64,000 nt of DNA from Daedaleopsis sinensis (GCA_033807695.1 CM066302.1:2046001-2110000), one strand, 5' to 3'. Counted from the first letter of the stretch, positions 12,208 to 23,987 are shown. Numbers and translations are program-made. Notes: generated by a model from the letters alone, not told the origin.

Positions 12208-13463
12208 CTAAACAGCGTCCACCCATGATCCAAGTCGCGCCAGTACTGCACTTCGTTCCGGTTCATGCCACGGGAGAACGAGAAGATCGTGGCATGCATC
12301 CGGACATACATCCTCCGTCACGGGCACCCCGTCCTCCTTCAGCTTCTCGATGAACGCCAACGAATCGTCCAGAAGCCGTTCCGCGCCCCCTGCGACGACA
12401 TAGGTCTCGGGAAAGCCGACAAACAGTCCGGTCTCGGGCTGGCAGTGAATCGAGACGGGAGAGAGGTAACGATGCGTCTTCGCGACTTCGAAGTCCATCG
12501 GGCCGAGAAGTCCCTTGATGCCATACGCCTGGAACAACTCCCCGGGTTTCTCACCAAACACATCCGAGGGCGCGTGTCGGATCATGGAGGACTTTGGCCC
12601 GCACCGCGACATGGATAGGTCAAGCCACCCAGACGCGACGATTAGGCGTACGGGCGGCCGCAGCGCAGGGTTGGGATTCTCGAGGAGGTGGCGCACGAGG
12701 CCGACAGCGATGTTTCCCCCGGCGGAATCGCCTGCAACGACGATGTTCTCCGGCGCAAATCCAAGGTCGTGGATGAGATAGTGATATCCGGCAAGCGCAT
12801 CGAGGATCGTGGTGGGGAAGGGGTTTTCGGGAGTGTCCGGCGGGGCGGAGGTGAGACGATAGTCCACAGCGAAGGTACGCTCGATGGTCTTTGAGTGCTC
12901 GAGCAATCCCTGTGTCAGCTTTGCACCCATATCGTCCGGCCCTGCGTTGCCGAGCTACGAGAGCAAGTTTTAGCGTACACGAATCTTCATTAGTAGGGCT
13001 GTTGAACTCTTACATAGAACGCGCCACCATGAAAGTGGAGTATCGTTTTCTCCCCCGGTTTTGCTTTGGGTCCTGCCCATTCAGACCCTTTTCTGAGCAT
13101 CCAGTAGGCACCAACACGAGATGGTTGTGCGCCAGTAATTTCCGCGACACGACGAATTTCGCCGCAGTAGAACTCGTCAGGGATAGGCTTCACCCATACG
13201 AACTTGGCATCGACTAGGGCTTCGTCCGGAATGTCTGTCGTGGTGGGTCTCGTAATTTCCTTCAAGTACTCGGTTACAACCCCGCTAAGTTCTTTGAAGA
13301 CCTTGACGATCAGTGTACGTTTGACGGTCCATACCGGACGCGGTCTGCCAGAGGGATGCAACGAAAGAAGAAACCAGAAAGGTATCTTCACAAACACAAG
13401 GGTGAGCGTGAAGTAGGTAAGATATAGAGCCTTGAAGGGTTGGCGGTCAACAAGAGCTGACAT
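12208..13463 (-). CDS. Alpha/beta hydrolase, HSL-like (abhydrolase_3)
   Basis: This is a carboxylesterase or lipase-like enzyme with an N-terminal membrane segment. Exons 13463-13014 and 12954-12208 join in phase 0 to give 398 residues. Residues of about 12-35 form a hydrophobic helix, YFTLTLVFVKIPFWFLLSL, so the protein is probably membrane-anchored. The oxyanion motif is HFHGGAFY at the end of exon 1. The nucleophile elbow is VAGDSAGGN. The acid is in the region VVAGGAERLLDDSLAF and the histidine in DACHDLLVL. All triad positions therefore look intact. Substrates of this fungal group are mostly unknown, but such enzymes often sit in or near secondary metabolite loci. Here it is followed by P450 debris and a terpene cyclase on the other strand. 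Confidence 0.9.
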
Positions 13464-14590
13464 TTAAAAGTGATGCGTAGTGTGGAGGGAGGCCCAGCAA
13501 ACGTTCGAGCGAAGGAGCTGATGGGAGGAGGAGAGGCGCGAGAACCACGAATTTGGGCTACTACCACTCTTCTTCCGGCGCTCCTCAATCGTCGGAACTG
13601 GAAAGATCAACGATCAACGTTTCAACTTTTGCCCACTCGTCCGTTCTCATACGGCGTACGCAAGCCCAATTTGATCAACTTGAACAGACTTGGATGCGCG
13701 CATGTCGTCAATTGGAACAACAGATCGAAACGGCCGCCCTCCCGGGCCCATGCGTCGTCCAAGGTCGACATAATAGGTTTGGCGACCGCGCCAAGTTAGC
13801 GCGGCACGTTGTACCCACTAGGTTCACGGTGTCTTCTTGCCCGAGTCCGAAGACACATTGCGGGTGTCAATCAGGACTAGTATGACTTGACAATGTTTGC
13901 TCATCAAAGTCTTGTTGTTCTTCCTGATAGGCCATCCGATCGGGCTTATGACCGGCCCACCTCCACTTCACGGTCACTACTAACCCTACGTATGTGTCGT
14001 CTTATACCCTCTGGCACGCTCTTGTTCGCTCACATAAGAATCAGGTCGACGACGTCGCCGATAGCAGCAGTGCTCTGAGATGGGCGTAGCGCTATTGCCC
14101 CACTGACACCCGCGCAGCGCACGATCACTGCCCGGAGATATCTGTGAACACGTCCATGGGTTACAGGTGTGATAGAAGTACTGCACAAGAGTGGACCCAC
14201 CATGGTCGGGCCTCGCCGTGTGGCTTTATTCGATTCTCCTTTGTTTCGTGCGCGCTTCTTTCATACTCCCTCTAAGGCTCCTGGACGACGGTGCCCTGAT
14301 ATCTGCGTCATATACCAGCAGTACCCCTTCTTCCTCTCCTGCTTAGCTACTTCCAGGAAGAAGTAGAAGAGCAGAGAGTCAAACTCCTCGTTCTTCCTTC
14401 CGCACATAAGGCCCGGACAGATGTGGTACTGGTCTTCGGCCTTGGGGAGTGGATAGTGCATGTTGTAGACGGAAAGGTGCGCAAATCTGATCAAATAAAA
14501 ATGTTTGTAGCCTGACCTCCACGACGAGGATAGATAGGACGTCAGCTCCTCGAGAATCCGTCCGTCCGAAAGCACCAACCACCACCAGAG
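13464..14590. other. Intergenic, possibly with decayed P450 N-terminal sequence
   Basis: No intact gene is seen. The last 200 bp (about 14,400-14,590) read in places like the lost N-terminal part of the P450 pseudogene that follows, but stops and frame changes prevent a confident assignment. Confidence 0.4.
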
Positions 14591-15639
14591 ATGTTGCTTT
14601 GGCACTTGACCAGGCGAGACGACGTCTTCATGTCCGAAGGGGAGATGTGGAAGCGGCACTCTAGAGTCGTCCGGGACGCGCTCCACCGCAAAGTTCCCAT
14701 CGCCCAGTTCGTTCACATCGCTCGGAAGACCTTCTCCCTCATGGGCAAGGGAGGGCGGCTGGGTTCGGTGGAATGACTACTACACGCACCGGTTCACCTT
14801 AGACGCGGTCGGGACCACCGTGAGCGGGTACGACTTCGAAGCTCTCGACAAGCCGGACGGCTCGTTTGTTCGCCAGTACCACGACGTTATGGAGGCGATC
14901 GCCAACCCGCCGTATATCTTCATGCCTTCGTTGGAGCGCTGGCTTCCCAGGACCAACGTGGGCAAGCTCGTAGACGACTTCATCGACCGCTTTCGCGTCT
15001 TGCTGGAGCTGAAAAAGAAGGGGCCCGGCGACACATGATCACCTACATGATGTTCGAAGCCCCGAAAATGTCAGAGACTGAGTTCAGGGACAATGTCAGT
15101 ATTACCTTCCTCGCCGGCCATGTGAGCAGGTTCCCTTCTGCCGTCAATCTATCTGTCAGTGCTGAATAGTTCTATACATGCAGGATACGACCGCCGGAGC
15201 GTTCTCGTCGGTCGTCTTTTACCTTGGCCACCACGAGGAGATCCAGTAGAGGGCGCGCCAGGAGGTGCTCAGCGCCATGGGTTAGAACGAGCGTACGAAG
15301 ATGCCGTACCTGAACGCCGTCATACGCGAAGCGCTGCGACTCAACAACTCATCTAACACAACGATTCCTAAAATCGCCGACGTGAGGTTGCAGGCCGGAG
15401 GTTACCCAATTCCACCGAAGACTCCATTCGTCCCAAGCTGTGGTCCGATCCTGGCTAGTACGATCCGGAACGCTTGATGGAGTCGAGCGAGGAGATCAAT
15501 TGGGTCCCCTTGGGTGTTGGTCCCCGTCAATGCCCGGCACGCATGTTCTCCCTGTACGAGCAAAGGGTCTTGATCAGTATGCTCTTGAGGGAGTATCCGT
15601 GGGCGCACGCTGACATAGACTTCGAACACCTGTTATGAC
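14591..15639 (+). pseudogene. Cytochrome P450 pseudogene
   Basis: Fragments follow the order of a basidiomycete P450. They are EGEMWKRHSRVV (helix C region), RKTFSLM, RFTLDAVGTTVSGYDFEALD, LERWLPR, YMMFEAPKMSETEFRDN, the helix I motif AGHDTTAGAFSS across an intron, MPYLNAVIREALRLN (ExxR), and the heme loop VPLGVGPRQCPAR followed by YEQRVLISMLLREYPW. The coding path is broken. A frame change is needed near 14,775 and again near 15,036, and in-frame stops lie near 15,249 and 15,285. The heme loop also has leucine in place of the usual phenylalanine. The N-terminal membrane anchor is not recognisable and the segment between ExxR and the heme loop is shortened. It lies just upstream of the terpene cyclase and may once have oxidised its product. 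Confidence 0.85.
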
Positions 15640-16067
15640 GTACTACATCATGACGATGTGTTGTTTCCATAATCAAAGTCACTAGTACTGGCACCAGCCG
15701 GTTAGGAACTTGCAAAAGTGTCTCTCTCTCGTTCCCGTTGCCTTATTGAGACACGCCCGTAACCGGGTGGTGACGAGACTAGCACGTCTGCATTCTTTGG
15801 GCTCTGCGGAGCGTACATTGAATGCTACAGCAGTACGTGGTCGCTAGTTGCTCGTCGATCCGGAGAATGAGCGCTGCTGAGCAGTCCTGTAGTAAGCTAT
15901 GTCAGGACATTCCTTCAGGACGATTAAGGACCCGTTCGGGTACCAGGTTCTCAGCCATAATCGGAACCCTAACGCATGTGATGATTCTCGCCAGCAGATA
16001 TAAGATACCAGTGGGTTGCAATGAGTCGCACTGGGGCCTCGTGGTACACCGCTCGTCCATCCTCAGC
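15640..16067 (+). promoter_or_regulatory. Upstream region of the HAD-terpene cyclase gene
   Basis: This is 428 bp between the P450 remnant and the start codon at 16068. A possible TATA-like element, agatataaga, lies near 15,997-16,006. The open frame continues upstream of the chosen ATG without any domain resemblance, so the start at 16068 is preferred. Confidence 0.4.
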
Positions 16068-17709
16068 ATGTCAGCTCTCATCCCGCAACACTCCATCTCC
16101 CAGACGTACGACACCGTCATCTTCGACCTCGGGAATCTCTTATGTACACGGTCAAGCAAGACACGCACCTCTCTGGCTCCCGACGTCATGCGTCGAATCT
16201 ACAGCTCGGCCACCTGGTTCGAGTACGAGAAGGGAAGGCTCACCGAGGAAGAATGCTACTCCTTGGTCGCCTCCGAGTTTTCGATCTCACCCATCGCTAT
16301 CGCCGAAGGTGTACACGCATCCCGAGCGGCGGCGCGCACCGACCCGGACATGCTCGCATTGGTCCGAGAGCTCAAGCAACGTCCGGGGATCCGAATCATC
16401 GCGATGACGAATATTCCTTCGCCAGACTGGGAGGATCTCCAGCACCGCCAGCGCGCCGAGGACTGGGTGTTATTCGACCGCATCTTCACATCTTCCGCGG
16501 CAGGAGAGCGCAAACCCAATTTCGGGTTCTACCGCCATGTCCTCAAGGTTACAGGCACCGAACCACTGCGCACTGTGTTCGTGGATGACAAGATCGAGAA
16601 CATTGTGTCAGCAAGGTCATTTGGCATGAAGGGTGTATTGCTCACCTCGATTTGGGAGCTGGGGTGTTCGCTCAAAGTCCTGTTGAGAGACCCCGTGGCC
16701 GATGGTGATCGATGGCTATCCAGTCATGCGAAACAGATGTGGTCTGTCACCGACACCGGCGTCGTGATAGAAGATAACTTTAGCCAGTATCTTCTTCTAG
16801 AGACGACAGGCGACCTGAATCTCGTCGACGTGATCCGATATCCCAGACGTAGCAACTTCTTCAGAGGTAGGATCGAGTTCTAAGAGATAATGATCGAGTA
16901 CTAAAAATTAGAATGTCATGCAGGGAAGGGTATCCTCACAACGCCCATCTTTCCTGATGATCTCGACACGACCTCCATTGCCTGCACAGTTCTGGACCAC
17001 TTCAGCTTTGACATGAAGAATGCAATCATGGATGAGATGCTGGCCTTGAAAAATGTGGATGGTATTGTGCAGACGTACTTCGACACCACGCGGCCACGGA
17101 TCGGTGAGTTGTCTGATATTTGCTCATGTACCTGTCATCTCAATGCTCGCTATCGGTAGATCCTGTTGTCGCAGTCAATGTTCTCACCTTTTTCTACCTC
17201 AACAATCGTGGAGGCGATCTCGGCGAGACGCTAGATTGGGTATACGATGTCCTCGTGCATCGGGCATACGAAGGCGGCACCCTGTACTATCACGGTGGCG
17301 ACGCCTTCCTGTACTTCCTCTCCCGTCTTCTCCACGCATCGGCCACCGTGTACGAGCACTTTGGCGAGCTGTTCGCATCGCGGATTCGGGAACGGTTCGG
17401 TATTCCCGGAGATCCTCTTGCGCTGTCCATGCGTATCCTCGCTGCCGCATCTATCGGTCTGAGCGATGCAGTAGACTGCGAACGGTTGATTGCACTCCAA
17501 GAGGAAGACGGCGGCTGGCCACTCGGATGGATCTACAAGCATGGCTCTTCTGGCATTTTGACGGGGAACCAAGGTTTGACAACGGCTATGGCGATCGCTG
17601 CGATCAGCAGTAGTCGAGAGATGAAAGGTACGGCTATATAGTCATGATGCATTGTTGAGCACTAACAGGTGGCACACAGCAGGTATTCATGTGCCAAACC
17701 TCCCGATAG
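16068..17709 (+). CDS. HAD/class II terpene cyclase fusion, drimane-type sesquiterpene synthase
   Basis: Exons 16068-16866, 16924-17103, 17160-17627 and 17669-17709 splice to 495 residues. The N-terminal HAD domain has all four motifs: VIFDLGNLL (Asp20), MTNIPSP, GERKPNFGFY (Lys) and VFVDDKIENI. After the first intron comes FPDDLDTTSIA, the DxDTT acid motif of class II (protonation-initiated) terpene cyclases, followed by a beta-domain-like all-helical region and EEDGGWPLGWIYKHG. This arrangement is that of fungal HAD-type synthases such as AstC and the albicanol synthase AncC, where the cyclase domain closes farnesyl diphosphate to a drimanyl skeleton and the HAD domain removes phosphate. 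Every catalytic motif seen is intact. The last 41-nt exon is inferred from splice sites. A decayed P450 lies upstream. The exact product cannot be told from sequence. Confidence 0.85.
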
Positions 17710-18197
17710 CGTCCATCTAGTATACTCGGCGCGGCGGGTGTCGTTAGATTATACTGTAGTTCAAAATGCATCAGTAGTGATGTTTTCACGTAGCAGCAGC
17801 AAGCACTTTCCGCGAATTGACTAGCTTGAGGTGGACGCTACATGGTGAGACAAGGACGAGAGGTAAACGGAAAGTGGGAATGGCCGTTGCCGCGACTTTC
17901 AACGAGGCCACGTGACTCGTTCCTTCTATGATGTCGCCAGATACGCAAGCGTCGCGGCGACTTGCAAGTTGAAGTCGTACTTGGCTTATACTAACCTGAT
18001 CATACTCAGAGTACAGCAGAGCGTATTCTCATATATCACGGATTTGAAACAAAAGGACCCCCGGTGACACCCTACTTCTCCGCTCTTTGCACCAGCCTGT
18101 CCGAGTCGATCCTGGCCGCGGCGAATGGTGAATATACTTGATGACATGTTATCCGGATTGGCGACCTGTCATTTCACGCACTCGGACATATGGCAGG
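17710..18197. other. Intergenic between converging genes
   Basis: These 0.49 kb lie between the 3' ends of the terpene cyclase and the sedolisin gene. No coding signal is seen. Confidence 0.5.
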
Positions 18198-20330
18198 CTA
18201 AACACTCTTCGCCCCAGCATTCATGACCAGGTTCAGCAGTTTCTGATAGTCAGGACTGCCAAGTCCGGTGGCCTGAGAAGATACCCAGCAACGGTCAGTC
18301 TAACTGTCCTGGACGCCCGGAGCGATGATACGAGTCAACATACCGGATCCCATCCGGGGAGAGCAGGGAAACCCTGTGCACCACATCCCGGGTTGCTGCC
18401 GATAGTGATGTCGTTCAAAGCCGACGCGCCCTCAGAGTACAACAACGGGTTGATGAATCCAAGCGGAGGAAGTCCAGCATTGAGCCTCTGTTCGTTCAGC
18501 AGCGCAATGACGCTAGCGAAAGCGGGAGTCGAAGCACTAGTGCCTCCGACTGGCTGGAAGACGCCGGCAATACGAGTGATGAAGTTGTTAGCTTGGGCAG
18601 AGACGTCAGGGAAGCCGCGTCCCGATGTGTTGAACAGCCCGGCGTTGGTGCTTCCGAGCTGGCTGAGGTATCCTTGTACAGCATCATCCTGGTAGCTCGG
18701 TCGAGGAAATATGTTTGAGAAGCCGCCGCCGGAGAAGAACGCGGTGATCTCGGGGCTGATATTCTCTGTTCCGCCGACAGAAGTAAGGCTAGAAAATGTC
18801 AGATCTTGGTGAAAAAGGCGCAGAGCGTATGCGATGGGACTTACAAAGGACATCCACTGGGGAACGTGGGGCCGAACTCGGTGCTATCGCAGTTCCCATC
18901 GACGGGCGGGCCGTATACGCCATTGTCACCAGAGGCAAAGAGCACACTAGTGCCCCTAGCTCCCAGCTGTGCATATGCATCGCATAGGGTGCTGTGTGAT
19001 AATACGGTTAGCCCGCCATGCCAGTGATATTGATCAGGCAATATCGCTCACTTCGCGATCTCTTGATCGAATGCGAAAGTGCTCTCGTCGAACCCATAGC
19101 TTGTACTCAGAACGAGAGGGGGTTCATCCAAAGCAAGCAAAGTATTCGCCATATCTATGAACCCGAACACTGAAGCGTCGCCATCCGAGTAGAATGTGGT
19201 TGGTACTCCGGTCGCCACTCCCACTGTGTAATCGATATCGAGACTCTGATGACAGCGAGTATGTATGAGTTTATGCACGTCCAAAGCACTTATTGAATGT
19301 GACGTACGGCTTCACCGGTTCCATTTGGTGCGCTAGTGATCCCGTTATCCACAGAAACAACGTTGAAGGTGGGGGTGGTTGTAACATCTGGTCGGAACGC
19401 TAGAAAGAATATCTATGGAAGAATTCTATGCGGTGAGTATCATCGTGTACAAGAAAGCGGCCTAGTGCGCACATCCAAATCGCCCATATCTGCGAACTCA
19501 TTTAAGTAGCCCGCGACACCGAGGCTGTTGCCAGGATTGGTCGCCGGGGTAGCAGGGATTTTGTAGAAATCTTGCAGGCAATCGGGGAATATCTCCTCGT
19601 TGCAGACGTCCGGCGGCGTCGCTCTCCTAGACTTTCCCAAAGCAGTCCGGGGTGGCTGAACAACTCCCATGGTCGGGTGACTAGGTCTCATCGCACGGCT
19701 AAAGAACCTGGAAGCGCACACATCATAATCCACCAAGCGTGTAGTCATGAGTATGCACGTACTGTGTAGTGGGGTATATGAAGTGCAGATGCTCCTCGAC
19801 TTCAGCTGGGAGGGAGTAAGAGAGCGTCCGTATGATAGTCTGCTCGCTCTGCTTGTCCGTGAATTCAGTGTAGTTGGCCGTAAGTAGGCCGTTCGCGATC
19901 TTCACTGGTATGTCGACTCGAAGCATGTCTCCCGACGGCGATATCACTTCAGCCTTGAGGTCGTTCTTCGAGAGCCAGTCTGTGACAGCCTTCACGCTCT
20001 CAGCCTTCGGGGCGACAAAGGCTTCGACCTATGGTGAACCATAGCGGCGTTAGACATTGGGATGGCAAGCTCAAGTGCGTTCCTGACCTCGGCCTTTGAG
20101 AGATACTTCCCGTAATTGACACTCTTCGGATTGCTGATGTCTTCAAGGGCGGCGTGCAAACCGTCCATATTCGACGCAGGAAGTCCCAGTGTAAACTCCA
20201 CAACCGATCCTGGTGCAGCGGGCCTCATAGGCATGAACTGAGGAGGATGGTTTGATAGGGAGGTCCTAGCGCCACTCGCTCCGAGGGAGACCGCGAGGAG
20301 ACCGATAGTCACGAAGGCCGCTGACAGCAT
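18198..20330 (-). CDS. Sedolisin-family serine-carboxyl peptidase (S53, tripeptidyl-peptidase-like)
   Basis: This is a secreted acid protease. ATG 20330 begins a signal peptide, MLSAAFVTIGLLAVSLGASG. The pro-kumamolisin activation domain follows (PGSVVEFTLGLPASN, NPKSVNYGKYLSKAEV, ESVKAVTDWLSKND). The catalytic domain has TGEASLDIDY, which carries the Glu and Asp of the triad across an intron, then STSYGFDE, the oxyanion Asp in FASGDNG, and the nucleophile in VGGTSASTPAFASV. The calcium site DITIGSNPGC and GWDPATGLGSPDY complete the family signature, and TAG is at 18198-18200. About eight short introns interrupt the gene. All catalytic residues are present, so it should be active after autoprocessing. 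Such enzymes release tripeptides or cut proteins at low pH outside the cell. Confidence 0.93.
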
Positions 20331-22686
20331 ACTGTGTGGGTAGAGTGACTCGAAGACTCGGAGGAACTCCTTGCAAGATATCCAGACTCGCAGTTCGCTT
20401 TAAGAACACTTCGGAACTCGGAATTAGGAGACGCTGCCTCGTCGGACGTAACGTACCCATCGTATGGCGAGATACCACCACAGAGGTCTTTTCAACCACT
20501 TAGTCACCTAGCTAATTCAATGGTTTGCGCCGCTGTGAAGCAGTGAATGCACTCGCCTCGGGCTCAATGAAGAGAATGGTCATGACTTACGGAACACTGT
20601 CTGTTTGAAATGACTTTCATGCTCTGATTTCTTGTTCCATCCGACTGTTTGAGCGGAACGCTGAACGAGACGCTAACGTGGAGGTTTGACATATTGAAAT
20701 AGTAAATTCTGAGGTGATAACAAGTCGTCCTTAATACTTACATTGATCTCTAACGGCCTGACGGACACATACGGTGACAGGTTGGCGTTGTGAGCGCACT
20801 GAAGTGAATCTACTCAGCAGGACCCAAACGCTATGACGATAACCTGGAAGATCTGAGTCTTAGGAGACGAATGTGCACAGGAAGTTCCATCACTCACCAG
20901 GGGTATCATGTTCTCGACTCGGATGCTTGTTCGCCGATGCTCTGACTTGCATCTGTGCCGGCCGCTGAACAAGCCGCGCCAGCCCGTCGAGGACCCCACG
21001 ATACTGCGTTGATATTGGCAGCCGCCATCGGAGAAGACGGGGATGTGTGAACGTGCCAACGATGTTTCTGACAGACCACTCTGAGGTGCCTTGATGTCCT
21101 CACATGAAGACGTCTAAACAGGCCGGGGGGGAAACTGCAAGCACTGTGCATTTCCGAAGAGAAAATGAATCTGTATATGAATTCAGTCCGAGTCGAGTCA
21201 ATACCAATGATCACTCATCCTCAGTAACACCGCTGTTCACCTGTCCGGGATTTTGAGGCCGACGCCCGTTGTACTTCCGAACAATGCCTTTTCTCATGAT
21301 AGCTTGAGACTGAGTGACGGTCTGGACTCTGCTATCCCAAGTGGGAGGAGTTCCGGCGATATAGCTAATCGGGATCGGAGTCAAGAACTATCCTAACTAG
21401 ACGTGGCAGTCGAATATGTCTGAGTTGTTAAGAGAATGAATCGCCCACCGTGACCTTTTGGCATTATGTGTGGCCCAGCGATGCGTTAGAGGCTTAGTCT
21501 GATAGGATTGCGGATGTCACAAGCTTCACCGAGGTGATTGCGATTATTTACGGGTCCCTTTGAGAGATATCTGTCAGAGTGATAGTTCAGGAGCAGCAGA
21601 TGAGCTATATTACTCATATCCTTGCCGGTAAAAGACTTCAGGGCTTCAAGGATCCGACTTACTGCACGTATTACGTGGCACCAGGCGATCGCGGTGAGCT
21701 CACGTCATGGGCATTCACTCCCAAGAGCTAGTCGAGTGGCAGTCATAGAGAGTCAAGCGTGCAGTCCCGCTGCGTTCCAGTAGCTGGAGGAGTAATGTTG
21801 ACGTTGAACGTTGAGGATTGAACAAAGAGGAGATTCAGGCGCCTCGTACGTTCGGATTCGAGGGTTGCTAGCGGCTACAATTAGCGCTCACGGATCTACG
21901 ACCAGCCTTGCCACGACGTCGTCGACACCATGGCGGCGGCGGGCTCATAGGTATGCACAATAAATAGTTTACTTGACATGGTGGGATGGTGAGGATAGGT
22001 CTCGGGCACTGTTTCGACGGGGAGTTGAATAGATGATTGCTTCGGTAAGAGTCCGACAGGTGCCTACAAGTATATTGCGTAGGCCCGACCTCAATGATAC
22101 TGCTAATCGAGGTTGGAATCGATGAGAAAGACTGACCTCAGCCGCAACATCCTGGTGATGCTGATTTCAGATCCAGAGACCGTGACAGTCTTCAATATTT
22201 CAAAAGACAACACCACCCATGCACCTGATTTGAAGGTCAACTTCATGAGTAGCCATGACGAAAAGATAGAAGAGAGGTAGGACCGCGATATCGCTCACAC
22301 ACCGTACTTATGAAGTGCGGATACATTCGAATTCGTCGTGGCAGTGGACAAGCAGTGGACATGCCGTACATATGACTTGGATCGTAGCTTGTTCGCGAGG
22401 TTTTCAAGACAGATAGACGCACCAGAATGGAGTCATGTCTGGTCAGTTCCGCACAATAATGATGATTGAAATTGAAAGCGACTACACTGAGACCTACATA
22501 CATGATAGTATAGCGACGTTGGAAAGCGATGTGCCACGACGTGCACGCAACGTGAGCTAGGCTCGCTTGCCAGCCTCTCGTATTGCGTCCCTTAATAGAT
22601 TCGGAGTTTTCCGACTCATAACATGATCAAGCCGTCAACACAACTCTTCGATCTAGTCTGACTCTATATCTTGATCACGACGCACC
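20331..22686. other. Gene-poor intergenic region
   Basis: In these 2.36 kb I find no family motif and no chain of exons. Short frames exist on both strands (for example 20,906-21,214 on the minus strand) but lack support. The base composition is more AT-rich than in the neighbouring genes. The segment next to 22,687 should hold the racemase promoter. Confidence 0.5.
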
Positions 22687-23403
22687 ATGATCACAAGAAT
22701 CCTTGTCATCAACCCAAACTCCTCGCAGTCGATGACCAGGGCCCTTGAACCCATTCTCGCGGATATCTTGCACTCTGACCTCCTCCTGCAATACCACACT
22801 GGGCCTGTCGAAGCACCACCCTCTGTGAACGATTATACGACATCGGTGACATCTGCCGCCTACACGTTTGGCTCCCTCCATACCCGTCTCTACCCAGCGC
22901 CGATAGAAGATGAAGAACCTGTCGATGCGTACCTCGTAGCCTGTTTCTCTGATCATCCCTTGGTGGGGATGCTAAGGGAACACACGTCGAAGCCCGTCCT
23001 TGGCATATTCGAAGCATCCATCATGCATGCGCTTGCGCTTGGACAGCGTTTTGGAATCGTCACGACGGGGAGATACTGGGAAGCTGCGCTCACTGAGGGA
23101 GTAAAGAGGGTCTTTGGCTCGGCGGATCTGGGCGGGGCGTTTGTAGGGGTGGAGAGCACAGGGATGACAGCGCTGGAGCTGCACGAGAAAGATCCTATCG
23201 TGGTCGCCGACGGCATTGCAGCTGCCGCGTCGCGACTCGTCGCCAGAGGGGGGAAGAGCATCATCATGGGCTGCGCGGGCATGAGCGGGATGGAGGAGGC
23301 TGTCCGGGCTGGGTGCAAAGGGGAGGAAGTCCGTGTCCTCGATGCAGTGAGAAGCGGAGTAACGGCGTTGGAGAGTGTGGTCCGCGCGAACAGGCTGAGG
23401 TGA
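22687..23403 (+). CDS. Asp/Glu/hydantoin racemase family protein (Dcg1-like)
   Basis: This single-exon gene encodes 238 residues. The N-terminus ITRILVINPNSSQSMTRAL is the family hallmark. Two catalytic cysteines are placed as in aspartate/glutamate and hydantoin racemases: one in AYLVACFSDHPLVG and one in IIMGCAGMSGMEEA. The middle part, VLGIFEASIMHALALGQRFGIVTT, is also typical. Fungal members resemble yeast Dcg1, linked to nitrogen or allantoin metabolism, and bacterial hydantoin racemases. The true substrate is unknown. The absence of introns is unusual among its neighbours and could reflect ancient transfer from bacteria, but the codon use looks local. ATG 22687 is the only reasonable start. 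Confidence 0.93.
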   Translation: MITRILVINPNSSQSMTRALEPILADILHSDLLLQYHTGPVEAPPSVNDYTTSVTSAAYTFGSLHTRLYPAPIEDEEPVDAYLVACFSDHPLVGMLREHTSKPVLGIFEASIMHALALGQRFGIVTTGRYWEAALTEGVKRVFGSADLGGAFVGVESTGMTALELHEKDPIVVADGIAAAASRLVARGGKSIIMGCAGMSGMEEAVRAGCKGEEVRVLDAVRSGVTALESVVRANRLR

Positions 23404-23987
23404 TGTCGAGATCTTGTAGCATAGGTTGTCTTGCCACGCACCGCAGTCTCGAATCCCGGATGTCGTCGTCGGTCGTATCCATAGGTCAGTTTGCATACCT
23501 CTGCAAGCGTGCCTGGGTTCTTGAATATAGACGGCGACGGGCGGTCTAGTCTCATACCAAGACCCTAAACGAGTGAGGACGAGGGACTCACGGTGCATCC
23601 TATTGCAACAATCCAACAGTTTCAGCGCAATTCACCGAGCGCGACGACGAGTACCGAGATTCGTCGGAGTATGCAGCGGCACACGAAGTGGTCTGAGGAT
23701 GGATAAAAGGGAGAAAATTGCTGCAGATCACGTCGTCGCTGGCGTAGACACAATGTTTGAAACATTCATCGGTGTCGAGTAATGATCAAATTCAAGCTTG
23801 CGTTTCGGTCGGTGCCGTTGCACGTCGTGAAGTCTTTCAGCATCAGCGGATCGGAGCCGCCGCTTGTTCCCTTAAAAGTTCGCTCTCCGCTTGAACCTCA
23901 TCCGCACAACCGTCGCCCGCAGGCTGTACGCAACGGCGACCTCCTAACCCTGTCTCAATTTCTGACCCCTCTCGCTTTACGACCACG
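23404..23987. other. Intergenic, upstream region of the F-BAR gene
   Basis: These 0.58 kb contain the 3' end of the racemase transcript and the promoter of the F-BAR gene. A pyrimidine-rich stretch with CGTC and CTCTC words lies within 100 bp of ATG 23988. No coding signal is seen. Confidence 0.5.

Noticed and set aside
15822..16067. An 82-residue N-terminal extension of the HAD-terpene cyclase
   Set aside because: The frame is open upstream of ATG 16068, but it has no domain likeness, and the HAD fold begins about 15 residues after the chosen start.
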